DNA of 64,000 bases, taken from positions 25,325-89,324 of the forward strand of contig JASSUD010000003.1 in NCBI GenBank assembly GCA_031963225.1. Reading direction: 5' to 3'. Positions within the stretch are counted from its first letter, which is position 1; every line of letters begins with the position of its first letter. This DNA is from JASSUD01 sp031963225. Its GTDB lineage: Bacteria > Pseudomonadota > Gammaproteobacteria > Burkholderiales > Burkholderiaceae. Positions 34,505-43,509 of the stretch are shown in pieces. Under the pieces are notes generated by a model. That model worked only from the letters and a program-made list of their open reading frames with translations, was not told where the DNA came from and searched no databases. Both the position numbers and the translations under genes were made by a program.

Positions 34505-35812
34505 TTATGGCTCCATATCTGCCGTAAATATCTCAGCCTGATCGCTATACGAGAAAATCTCCGCATACCGTCCCCAGTTAATCACGGCATCGAGTGTTTC
34601 TTTCACCGCACTCTCTGATAAAAATTCCGACAGTTCTTGCTCGAAATTAACACGCGGAGCGTGATGCCCTTGGCGGGTATTCAATACTTTATGAATACGC
34701 GCAGCTAATGGCACATTGCGCAATAAATGAGCTGCGAATTGCTTTTTGCGCTCTTGGGTTCCCGCTTGGGCAAAGACTTTGCCTGCGTTGGTGAGCAGGA
34801 TGTCGCCTTCTCGAATATCGGCAAAATCCAAATGCTGCAGCATCTCTGCAACAGGGAAGAGATCATCCACTTCCAAGTGCAAGCTACGTGCAATTTCTGG
34901 CAGATCTGCGCGCCCATTGTATGGAGGCGCTTCAAGTGTTTCGACAAAACCAGCCATAAGATTGGTAGATACCTGAGGCAGTAAGCTTCCCAATGTAAGT
35001 GCTTTGCGTTTTGGCCCTGTTTTGGGGCGCGCTGTCATTTTGGCGTAGATGGTATCTACAAATTCTCGAAAAGCGGGGTCTAGGCGATCGCGTGGGTGCG
35101 CAAAAGGCACTTCAATATCGATCATTACGCGCCCAGGGTTAGAAGACAACACTAGAATGCGGTCGCACATAAAAGCGGCCTCTTCAATATTGTGCGTAAC
35201 CAATAGTACAGATTGAATCAGCAAGCGGTGCTCATTCCAAAGCTCTAGGAAATCGGTACGCAAAGTCTCAGCTGTGAGCACATCTAACGCAGAAAAAGGC
35301 TCATCCATTAAAAGTAGCGTAGGATCGACCACTAAAGCGCGTGCAAAACCCACTCTTTGGCGCATACCCCCTGATAATTCACGGGGGTAGGCATTTTCAA
35401 AACCATCCATACCGATCAGGTCAATGGCCGCAAGCGCACGTTCACGACGTTCTGCTGCACCCAGACCTAAGGCTTCCAGCCCTGCCTCCACATTTTCTAA
35501 AACGGTTAACCAGGGAAAAAGCGCAAAGGTTTGAAAGACCATGGCAATGCCCTGCGCAGGGCCAGATACGGGTTTTCCAAGATATTCTACTTTTCCGCCT
35601 GTGGATTTAATCAGGCCTGCAATAATGCGCAACAAAGTGGATTTACCAGAGCCTGAACGCCCAAGTAAAGCGACGATCTCTCCTTTTTTAAGCGTTAAAT
35701 TTACGCCATCCAGTACTAAAAGCTCGTCTTGTGCTTTATTAAAACCGCGCTGCACATCCGTGAGCCGCAGAATTTCATTATCATCTTGCTGGAGAGTTTG
35801 GGAGCGGGCCAT
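34505..35812 (-). CDS. Nitrate/sulfonate/taurine-type ABC transporter ATP-binding protein
   Basis: 435 residues from ATG 35812 (MARSQTLQQ), with AAAGGA upstream. It has Walker A GRSGSGKST, Q-loop VFQTFALFPWLTV, signature LSGGMRQRV, Walker B LLLMDEPFSALD and the H-loop LVTHN, all intact. Residues about 290-435 form the AAA-associated C-terminal domain found in NitT/TauT-type ATPases of proteobacteria. The permease that normally lies next to it is absent: a repeat cluster and unrelated genes flank it. The substrate cannot be inferred, and the permease may be elsewhere. Confidence 0.88.
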   Translation of the reverse strand: MARSQTLQQDDNEILRLTDVQRGFNKAQDELLVLDGVNLTLKKGEIVALLGRSGSGKSTLLRIIAGLIKSTGGKVEYLGKPVSGPAQGIAMVFQTFALFPWLTVLENVEAGLEALGLGAAERRERALAAIDLIGMDGFENAYPRELSGGMRQRVGFARALVVDPTLLLMDEPFSALDVLTAETLRTDFLELWNEHRLLIQSVLLVTHNIEEAAFMCDRILVLSSNPGRVMIDIEVPFAHPRDRLDPAFREFVDTIYAKMTARPKTGPKRKALTLGSLLPQVSTNLMAGFVETLEAPPYNGRADLPEIARSLHLEVDDLFPVAEMLQHLDFADIREGDILLTNAGKVFAQAGTQERKKQFAAHLLRNVPLAARIHKVLNTRQGHHAPRVNFEQELSEFLSESAVKETLDAVINWGRYAEIFSYSDQAEIFTADMEP

Positions 35813-35835
35813 CAAAACCAAAATCCTTTAAATAC

Positions 35836-35983
35836 TGGTGGGTTGGGGTGAGGAATTTGGATAAATACGGAACCCCAACATGCGCGCCACTGACTTTTAA
35901 TTTTTGCTTTTAGAGAGTTTATAAGCTGGTCTTCAAGAAGGCCGTGGCATGCATGTTGGGGTTCGTACCTCACCCCAACCTAC
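35836..35983. repeat. Intergenic palindromic repeat, one complete unit with arm insertion
   Basis: The left arm carries about 12 extra bases (GAATTTGGATAAATACGG) in its middle. A similar extension appears at about 58505-58528. The spacer with TTATAAGCTGG and an inverted right arm complete the unit. Confidence 0.85.
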
Positions 35984-36094
35984 GGGTTAACTTACGCACA
36001 ACGAGATTATAGAGGTTACATTAAAGCTAGTGACCCTGCCTTGTTTCCAAATGTTTATTGATATCATATGAGATGATTTTAGAAAGAACAGCCA

Positions 36095-36313
36095 ATGGCC
36101 AGGCCAAAGCCATCGCTACCTTTAATTTACGCAACTATGACGCTTTTATTTATCTCTGCGGTTGCAGAAAAAATCTCTGCTTTGCAAACCGAGCAATTTT
36201 TTATTATGCGCGCTAAAGGTGCAGATTTTGATGCCTTCCGGGCGATTTTGACCAGACCAGGAGGTGAACTGCCTCGTTCTGGTGATGAAAATGAATCCGT
36301 TTTTTCCGGGTAA
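36095..36313 (+). pseudogene. Possible remnant of a ribbon-helix-helix antitoxin
   Basis: A 72-residue frame whose second half (ISAVAEKISALQTEQFF, FDAFRAILTRPGGELPRSGD) resembles the C-terminal end of RHH antitoxins of the HicB-like group, which end in AVAEKLSAL and a short tail. The RHH DNA-binding part is missing. The neighbouring frame reads AKAIATFNLRNYDAF, like the end of a PIN toxin. It looks like scrambled toxin-antitoxin debris upstream of plsC. Identification is weak. Confidence 0.3.
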
Positions 36314-36354
36314 AAGCTTCACCAGCCCCTTTGCCTCTCAATTAATACCCTTCT

Positions 36355-37101
36355 ATGCTTGCTCGCTACTCCCAAACCCCTCTATGGCTACGTTCACTGG
36401 GGTTTATGCTTTATCTGGTTTTCTTCACGGTGCTGTATGGCATCTTATGCATGGTTAGTTTTCCCTTCATACCGGTATCACGCCGTTATGCCATGATTGC
36501 AATATGGTGTCGCATCACTTTAAGGGTATTGCGCGCGCTAAATGGAATTACGTATGAAGTGCAAGGCATGGATTTACTGCCAAACGGCCCTGCCGTTTTA
36601 CTCTCTAAGCATCAATCCGCTTGGGAAACCTTTGCTCTACTGGCTCTTATGCCCCGGCCGCTTTGCTTTGTTTTTAAACGCGAGCTTTTATGGATACCTT
36701 TTTTTGGCTGGGCATTAGGCATGCTCAATATGGTGCATATCAACCGAAAAAAAACGCACCATGCCTTTAATGCCGTACTCAAACAGGGCAAAAAATGCTT
36801 ATCAGCAGGATCGTGGGTCATTATGTTTCCAGAAGGGACCCGCACCGCACGAGGCAAAAAAGGACGCTATAAAAGTGGAGGTGCTCGCTTTGCAATTGGA
36901 GCAGGTGTTCCTATTGTTCCAATTGCACATAATGCAGGCCGCGTATGGCCTCGCAATTCTTTCTTAAAATATCCAGGCCATGTCACTATTTTGATCGGCA
37001 CCCCTATTTCAACCGCAAATCTAACACCCGAGCAAGCAAACCAAGAAACAGAGAGTTGGATAGAAACCCATATGCGCGAACTCGACCCCACTGCTTATTA
37101 G
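36355..37101 (+). CDS. plsC: 1-acyl-sn-glycerol-3-phosphate acyltransferase
   Basis: Makes phosphatidic acid from lysophosphatidic acid at the inner membrane. It has 248 residues with an N-terminal membrane helix (residues about 14-40), the catalytic segment LSKHQSAWETF (His with an acidic residue five positions on; Glu replaces the more common Asp, as in other Burkholderiales), the substrate loop FPEGTRTARG and VPIVPIAHN. No clear ribosome binding site is visible. The genes that often precede it in Burkholderia (glyS, gmhB) are absent. Confidence 0.92.
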   Translation: MLARYSQTPLWLRSLGFMLYLVFFTVLYGILCMVSFPFIPVSRRYAMIAIWCRITLRVLRALNGITYEVQGMDLLPNGPAVLLSKHQSAWETFALLALMPRPLCFVFKRELLWIPFFGWALGMLNMVHINRKKTHHAFNAVLKQGKKCLSAGSWVIMFPEGTRTARGKKGRYKSGGARFAIGAGVPIVPIAHNAGRVWPRNSFLKYPGHVTILIGTPISTANLTPEQANQETESWIETHMRELDPTAY

Positions 37102-37263
37102 CCGGTAAACAACATTCCGCCATCTCGATCACCGCAACGAATGAATGACGGCACCAGTAAAGTGCCGCTATACTCCCCGATGCGTGCTGAAACCACTTAC
37201 CAAGCAGGCCGCGCTTTATACAGCACCTAATACGCTCCCTAGCAGAAAATAAGAGGAAAAAAT

Positions 37264-40200
37264 ATGTTGGCCGGATTCTCGCACTCAAAGTCTACCGCAG
37301 TCAGTTTAACGCTTGCTCAAACCTATTTAAATGCAGGTCGACATCACAAGGCGGCTGGGAATCTAGATGCCGCTTTTATTTTGTATGACCAGGCAAAAGT
37401 AAGCTTTAGACAGACCGCGGATGCGTACCAGGTAACGCCCCCCTTATCCCAATTAAAAAGCGCTTTTGCTAAAGCGCAAACATCCGAAGAAGCAGTCTTG
37501 CGGCAACGCATCGCTGAGGTCTATTTTGAACGCGCCGAACTTCTGGAGAAATTGGGAAAGCTCGATAAAGCGCAAGCCAGCTATAGCAAAGCGCAAAAAT
37601 GGGGCCATCCCGGTGTAGCAGCTCAGCCAAGCAGTCTATCGGCCTATGCAGCGCTGCACCCGGCTACGCTGACGAACCAGTCTATCGTCGCCGCGCAGAC
37701 CAGCGAGACCTTGCATGCTTCTGCTCCACCCTCCGCCGTCAATCCTTCTTCTTCCATGCCCGCCGATATCCCATCAACATTGGCTGAACCTGCTCAGAAC
37801 GCAGCACTCTCGCCACGTATACTCGAAGGCATCCAAGAAAAGAATGACTTGGTGAACCAGTTGTTTACGGAAACACTGCAGACGTTTCAGAACTTGGATT
37901 TATCAAGCGTATGGCCCAGTGCCTTTTTAGTGTACGCCCATGACAACCCACATTACGGCATGGCAGATGCAGGCACGTCGAAATTTCTGATTGATCACCT
38001 GGTTAAGCTAGGCATTAATCTTTATTCCGATCAACGGCCAAAGGGGTTGCAAGCACCGGCTGCGTTAAACACCAGAGAAGATGCGGCCAGGGTAGACGAT
38101 ATTCTCACCAGCCAGCTGTGTTTGTTGCCCACCACCATAGGTGGGATCCAGCCGGTCGATAAGGTGATTGTTTGTGGTTCGCAGGTCTTAGGGCACTATC
38201 TGCAATGGGGAGAAGCGGGGAAACACTATCAAGCCTATTGCGCAGACCTGAAAAAAGCCTACGGGCTGGCTCAGCAAAGCCCCACGCAGGCAGAAGCTGA
38301 AATACGGAAAGTGGTCAATATGTATTCCCAACAAGCGGATTTTCATCATGTCTTGACGGAAATGGCCTTTTTAAAAATCCGCACGGACTATCTGGATCAG
38401 CACGGCATCATTCCGGTCTCGTTATGTGCCAATGGGTATGAGCTCTGCGTTCAAGATTTTGTTAAAGCAACCACGGTGCGCATTGAAGATATGCCCCGCT
38501 TTGCCTCGCAGCAGGCGAGCGGTCAGGCTGTGTATCAGCAGCAGGGCCGTCATCTAGTTTTCTTTAAATTGTTGGAGCGGCTGCTGGCGCAAAATGGTGC
38601 AGAAGCGCTGCTGCGCACATTTTGGACCGCGTATAGCGACTTGATTAAGCGCTTAAACAGCGAAGCATCGGCGCCTAAGGCAGCGGAATATGTACGCATA
38701 TGGGGGCAAATCTCCCAGAATGTTCAGGCCACGCTGCAAACGCTGCAAGCACAGGTAGACGTGCAAGAGCTGCGAGCAGCCTTAACTCACTATGCCTCTC
38801 TTGACCGTCTAGCAATTCAACGGCTATCCGGTCCGCCGCTCTCGATGAAACACTGCTATATCAATCTGGCGATAGTGGAACATGAGAAAGCGCGCAAGGA
38901 AGAGAAGAAGCTTGAAGAAGGTGAAGAGAGCAGGTCTAAAGAAGGTGCCGCACAAAACCACTTTCATCGCTTACCGAGTTTCGAGACGATCGATTCCAAC
39001 CCACAGAAATTAGTGCCACTCGAGAAGCTGTTTGATCCCCGAGCATTAAACGATGGCAAGACCGCGGTTCCACAGCGAATTCTGATTCGAGGCCGGGCTG
39101 GTGTGGGCAAAACGACCTTATCCAAAAAGATCGTCTACGAGTACGCGCAAAAAGGACAATGGCAGGATCGCTTTGACTGGCTGTTCTGGATTCCGTTGCG
39201 CACGCTAAAGGGCAAATCAAGCTGTGATCTGGCTACTTTGTTTCATGAAACCTATTTTCAGAGCTACCCCAACGGTCAGACTTTAGCAAAGACGCTCGAA
39301 GCGCACATCAGCGGGCCAGCTAAAGATAAAACCCTCTTTGTGCTCGATGGCTGGGATGAAATTGCCCAGGAATGGGTGGAGCACGAACCGATGTCCGAGT
39401 TTCTTAAGCAGTTGCTCAATCAGCCTGCGGTGCTGATTACCTCCCGGCCTCATGTGGATTTGAAACAGGCTCAAGCGATGGATTTGGAGTTGGAGACGGT
39501 GGGCTTTAGCCCGGAAAACGTTACCGCCTATCTCGACAATCGGGACATGATGCCGGCTTCGGATGCTAAGGAGATCAAGCACTTCATCCAGACCAACGCC
39601 TTCATCCAAGGACTGGTCAATGTACCCATCCAGTTAGACGCGCTCTGTTACAGCTGGGATGAAATCAAGCGCATACAAAAAGAGGCACCCGGCGCGATGA
39701 CCGTTACCGCTTTATATCAAGCCATGATGAATAAATTATGGCGCAAGGATATGCTGCGTTTGGGTAAACGGGAAGGTGCAGAGTTATTAACTGCGAGCCA
39801 TATTAACGCGTTAAGCCCATTGCGCATTGAGAAAGTGGTGAAAACCGAACAGGATTTTTTGAGCACTTTAGCTTTTCAGGGATTGCAGAATAATCAAATT
39901 GAATTCAATCAGCGAGATCTACATGCGCTCATTGAGCAGCTTGAGGAACAAGGGATGAAACTTCCATTTACGTTGGAAGCGAACCTCAAAAAACTCTCGT
40001 TCCTGCATACCGATGATGCAGATAAAAGCCAACGCAGCTATCACTTCATGCATTTGACGTTTCAGGAGTTCTTTGCGGCCAAGCATTTTGTTGGACATTG
40101 GGAAGCGGAGCGGGAGATCACCCTGCTGTCTACCGACACCAAGAGATGGACGAAAGTGACACCCGAAGCATTTGTTCGTCAATATAAATACAATCCGCGC

Positions 40201-43200
40201 TATGAGATTCTATGGTGGTTTGTGGCAGGACTGTTGCGCGGGGAAGCGCTGAATCGGTTCTTTATTTTGCTCGAAGCCGAACCGCGTGATTTGTTCGGTG
40301 CACATCATCAACGCCTTATCATGAGCTGCCTGCATGAAGCATCCAATGCGCCTGGCGTCGGGCTGCTGGCCGAAATCCGAGACCGGCTGGAGCAAAGTTT
40401 GGCGCAATGGCTGCAATTGGAAATCAACAATAGAAAAGAATCCACGCTCGCGGATCAGCCTACGTTTCCCGAGCACTTGTTGCTCCAGTGCCTTCAGAAG
40501 ACGACATCAGCGCAAACAAAACGAGCGATTGCAACAACATTTGGACATCGATCTGCTTTATCGGAGTCGGCCCTGCTGGTCTTGATCGCGCCGCTGAAGG
40601 ACAGGCACTGCGACTGGGACTTGATGAGTAGCGCTGCTGAAGCGTTAGGCAACCAGTCTTCGTTACCGGCGTCGGCCCTGCAGGCCTTGATCGCGCTGGC
40701 GAAGGATGAGGACCAGGACGTGAGGCGCCGCGCTGCTGATGCGTTATGCAAGCAGTCTTCGTTACCGGAGTCGGCCCGGCTGGCCTGGATCGCGCTGCTG
40801 AAAGACGAGGACAAGGACGTGAGGCGCCGCGCTGCTGATGTGTTAGGCAAGCAATCTTCGTTACCGGAGTCGGCCTTGCTAGCCTTGAGCGCGCTTCTGA
40901 AGGACAAGGACCAGGACGTGAGGCTCCGCGCTGCTGAGGCGTTAGGCAAGCAGTCGTCGTTCCCGGAGTCGGCCCTGCAGGCCTTGATTGCACTGACGAA
41001 GGATGAGGACCAGGACGCGAGGCTCCGCGCTGTTGAAGCGTTAGGCAAGCAGTCTTCGTTACCAGAGTCGGCACTGCAGGCCTTGATTGCGCTGGCTAAG
41101 GATGAGAACTGGGCCGTGAGACGCCGCGCTGCTGATGCGTTAGGCAAGCCATCTTCGTTACCGGAATCGGCTCTGCAGGCCTTGATCGCTCTGCTGAAGG
41201 ACAAGGACTGGCACGTGAGGCGCAGCGCTGCTGATGCGTTAGGGAATCATTCTTCGTTACCGGAATCGGCTCTGCAGGCCTTGATCGCGCTTCTGAAGGA
41301 CAAAGACGAGGACGTGAGGCGCCGCGCTGCTGAGGCGTTAGGCCAGCAGTCTTCGTTACCGGAGTCGGCACTGCAGGCCTTGATTGCGCTGGCGAAGGAC
41401 GAGGACAAGTATCTGAGGTACCGCGCTGCTGATGTGTTAGGCAAACTGTCTCCGTTGCCGGAGTCGGTTCTGCTGGCCTTGATCGCGCTGGCAAATGACG
41501 AGAACGGGGACGTGAGGCGCCACGCTGCTGATGTGTTAGGCAAGCCGTCGTCGTTCCCGGAGTCGGCCCTGCAGGCCTTGATCGCGCTGCTGAAGGACGG
41601 TGACAGGGACGTGAGGCGCCTTGTTGCTAATGCGTTAGGCAAGCAATCTTTATTACCGGAGTCGGCCCTGCAGGCCTTGATCGCGCTGCTGAAGGACAAG
41701 GACGTGTACGTGAGGCGCCGCGCTGCTGATGCGTTAGGCACGCAATCTTCGTTACCGGAGTCGGTTCTGCAGGCCTTGATCGCGCTGCTAAAGGACGGTG
41801 ACAGGGACGTGAGGCGCCTTGTTGCTAATGCGTTAAGCAAGCCATCTTCGTTACCTGAGTCGGCCCTGCAGGCCTTGATCGCGCTGGCGAAGGACGAGGA
41901 CGAGGACGTGAGGAGCAGCGCTGCTGATGTGTTAGGCAAGCAGTCGTCGTTACCGGAGTCGGTTCTGCAGGCCCTGATCGCGCTGCTGAAGGACAAGGAC
42001 GAGGACATGAGGCGCCGCGCTGCTGATGTGTTAGGCAAGCTATCGTCGTTACCGGAGTCGGTTCTGCAGGCCTTAATCGCGCTGCTGAAGGACAAGGACG
42101 GGTACGTGAGGGGCTGCGTTGCTGATGCGTTAGGCAAGCCGTCTTCGGTACCGGGGTCAGCCCTGCAGGCCTTGATCGCGCTGGCGAAGGACCAGGACAA
42201 GGACGTGAGGCGCCGCGCTGCTGAAGCGTTAGGCAAGCAGTCTTCGTTACCTGAGTCGGCCTTGCAGGCCTTGATCGCGCTGGCGAAGGACCAGGACAAG
42301 GACGTGAGGCTCCGCGCTGCTGATGTGTTAGGCAAGTCATCTTCGTTACCGGAGTCGGCCCTGCAAGCCTTGATCGCGCTGGCGATGGATGAGAACAAGG
42401 ACGTGAGGCTCTGCGCTGCTAATGCGTTAGGCAATCAGTCTTCGTTACCGGAGTCTGCTCTGCAGGCCTTGATTACGCTGCTGAAGGACGGGGACTGGGA
42501 CGTGAGGCGCCGCGCTGCTGATGTATTAGGCACGCAGTCTCCGTTACCGGAGTCGGTTTTGCAGGCTTTGATCGTGCTAGCAAAGGATGAGTACTGGGAC
42601 ATGAGGTACCGCGCTGCTGATGCGTTAGGCAAGCAGTCTTCGTTACCGGAGTCGGCCTTGCTGGCTCTGATCCCGCTAGCGAAGGACGAGAACCAGGACG
42701 TGAGGCGCCGCGCTGCTGAGGCGTTAGGCAAGCAGTCGTCGTTACCGGAGTCGGCCCTGCTGGCTCTGATCCCGCTGGCGAAGGACAAGGACTGGCACAT
42801 GAGGGGCTGCGCTGCTGAGATATTAGGCAAACACCGCTCGATGTTCTACCGCTTATTGCCAGCGCTTAATAGGCAGAAGATAGAATTAATCTATAAAGAA
42901 CACTTACTTGCACAACGCTTTGATCAGAGTGCGCCTTTGTATATACAGGACGGCACCCTGTATTTTTATACTGCTGAAGGTCTGCAAACTGTTCCCTTTA
43001 GCAATCTAGACCAGGAAACCGAATTCAGGCAAGCAGTTCAAAACGCCCAGCAGGCTGCAGGTATTCCTTTCGTTCCTTACCTAAGCACGAGAGACCAAGT
43101 CGAGCAGCCAGACGCACAAAATAGGGAGGAGGCACTGGTTGTTCCTTCTATTAGTCAAACGCAAGGGGAGCCTTCTAAGACGGATCGAGGCACACAGACA

Positions 43201-43296
43201 GAGATTTTTCCGGCTGCGACATCAGCCAACCGATCATCTTCTCCTCATCCGTCCACCAGAAAAAAGGTTTTAGGGTTAATTAAGGGTTTCGCATGA
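37264..43296 (+). CDS. NLR-like STAND protein: TPR, TIR/SEFIR-like, NACHT and HEAT repeats
   Basis: 2010 residues, AGAGGA seven bases before the ATG. Residues about 15-115 look like two TPR-type helical pairs. Residues about 217-400 resemble a TIR/SEFIR fold: FLVYAHDN, then GINLYSDQRPKG, KVIVCGSQVL, and E366 followed by GIIPVSL. The NACHT ATPase has Walker A GRAGVGKTT at 610, Walker B FVLDGWDEI at 692-700, and LITSRPH near 723. A linker with YHFMHLTFQEFFAAKHF is typical of NACHT winged-helix ends. Residues 1097-1857 are 23 HEAT units, the last 22 of exactly 33 residues. The tail (1858-2010) is polar. Related bacterial NACHT proteins defend against phage; TIR/SEFIR modules can degrade NAD or mediate assembly. 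The gene is visibly GC-richer than its neighbours, suggesting transfer. It could alternatively act on the eukaryotic host. Confidence 0.88.
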   Translation: MLAGFSHSKSTAVSLTLAQTYLNAGRHHKAAGNLDAAFILYDQAKVSFRQTADAYQVTPPLSQLKSAFAKAQTSEEAVLRQRIAEVYFERAELLEKLGKLDKAQASYSKAQKWGHPGVAAQPSSLSAYAALHPATLTNQSIVAAQTSETLHASAPPSAVNPSSSMPADIPSTLAEPAQNAALSPRILEGIQEKNDLVNQLFTETLQTFQNLDLSSVWPSAFLVYAHDNPHYGMADAGTSKFLIDHLVKLGINLYSDQRPKGLQAPAALNTREDAARVDDILTSQLCLLPTTIGGIQPVDKVIVCGSQVLGHYLQWGEAGKHYQAYCADLKKAYGLAQQSPTQAEAEIRKVVNMYSQQADFHHVLTEMAFLKIRTDYLDQHGIIPVSLCANGYELCVQDFVKATTVRIEDMPRFASQQASGQAVYQQQGRHLVFFKLLERLLAQNGAEALLRTFWTAYSDLIKRLNSEASAPKAAEYVRIWGQISQNVQATLQTLQAQVDVQELRAALTHYASLDRLAIQRLSGPPLSMKHCYINLAIVEHEKARKEEKKLEEGEESRSKEGAAQNHFHRLPSFETIDSNPQKLVPLEKLFDPRALNDGKTAVPQRILIRGRAGVGKTTLSKKIVYEYAQKGQWQDRFDWLFWIPLRTLKGKSSCDLATLFHETYFQSYPNGQTLAKTLEAHISGPAKDKTLFVLDGWDEIAQEWVEHEPMSEFLKQLLNQPAVLITSRPHVDLKQAQAMDLELETVGFSPENVTAYLDNRDMMPASDAKEIKHFIQTNAFIQGLVNVPIQLDALCYSWDEIKRIQKEAPGAMTVTALYQAMMNKLWRKDMLRLGKREGAELLTASHINALSPLRIEKVVKTEQDFLSTLAFQGLQNNQIEFNQRDLHALIEQLEEQGMKLPFTLEANLKKLSFLHTDDADKSQRSYHFMHLTFQEFFAAKHFVGHWEAEREITLLSTDTKRWTKVTPEAFVRQYKYNPRYEILWWFVAGLLRGEALNRFFILLEAEPRDLFGAHHQRLIMSCLHEASNAPGVGLLAEIRDRLEQSLAQWLQLEINNRKESTLADQPTFPEHLLLQCLQKTTSAQTKRAIATTFGHRSALSESALLVLIAPLKDRHCDWDLMSSAAEALGNQSSLPASALQALIALAKDEDQDVRRRAADALCKQSSLPESARLAWIALLKDEDKDVRRRAADVLGKQSSLPESALLALSALLKDKDQDVRLRAAEALGKQSSFPESALQALIALTKDEDQDARLRAVEALGKQSSLPESALQALIALAKDENWAVRRRAADALGKPSSLPESALQALIALLKDKDWHVRRSAADALGNHSSLPESALQALIALLKDKDEDVRRRAAEALGQQSSLPESALQALIALAKDEDKYLRYRAADVLGKLSPLPESVLLALIALANDENGDVRRHAADVLGKPSSFPESALQALIALLKDGDRDVRRLVANALGKQSLLPESALQALIALLKDKDVYVRRRAADALGTQSSLPESVLQALIALLKDGDRDVRRLVANALSKPSSLPESALQALIALAKDEDEDVRSSAADVLGKQSSLPESVLQALIALLKDKDEDMRRRAADVLGKLSSLPESVLQALIALLKDKDGYVRGCVADALGKPSSVPGSALQALIALAKDQDKDVRRRAAEALGKQSSLPESALQALIALAKDQDKDVRLRAADVLGKSSSLPESALQALIALAMDENKDVRLCAANALGNQSSLPESALQALITLLKDGDWDVRRRAADVLGTQSPLPESVLQALIVLAKDEYWDMRYRAADALGKQSSLPESALLALIPLAKDENQDVRRRAAEALGKQSSLPESALLALIPLAKDKDWHMRGCAAEILGKHRSMFYRLLPALNRQKIELIYKEHLLAQRFDQSAPLYIQDGTLYFYTAEGLQTVPFSNLDQETEFRQAVQNAQQAAGIPFVPYLSTRDQVEQPDAQNREEALVVPSISQTQGEPSKTDRGTQTEIFPAATSANRSSSPHPSTRKKVLGLIKGFA
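40657..42834 (+). repeat. 22 tandem 99-bp coding repeats
   Basis: Every unit is exactly 33 codons (SSLPESALQALIALAKDEDQ, then DVRRRAADALGKQ), without a single indel over 22 copies. Variation is concentrated at the loop residues (DED, KDG, DKD) and at three to four helix positions, while the rest is near-identical at DNA level. This indicates recent expansion or gene conversion and possible length variation. The long open frames on the opposite strand are by-products of this periodicity. Confidence 0.92.
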
Positions 43297-43414
43297 CTGT
43301 TGTCTACCCTTTGTCAACTGCAATTTAAAATTGAGCGCGGCTAGCGTTGCTGTAATCGAAATGGCGGCTGATGAAACGACTGCTTGTTCCACCCCAATTT
43401 AATTAATCTTTGCA

Positions 43415-43460
43415 AAAAAAGCTGGAGGTAGGTACTTAGTTACCTACCTCCAGCTTTTTT
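43415..43460. terminator. Bidirectional intrinsic terminator
   Basis: A perfect 20-bp stem (AAAAAAGCTGGAGGTAGGTA and its complement) with a 6-base loop CTTAGT, carrying A-runs and T-runs on both sides. It lies between the convergent NLR gene and clpA and can terminate both. Confidence 0.93.
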
Positions 43461-43509
43461 CTTCTACCTACTTACCAACCCACAGCAAAGTAGAGGCACT
43501 GAGCACCGA

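Noticed and set aside
40460..42830. Several long open frames on the minus strand opposite the HEAT repeats of the NLR gene
   Set aside because: They repeat with the same 99-bp period, have no ribosome binding sites and are mirror images of the coding repeats.
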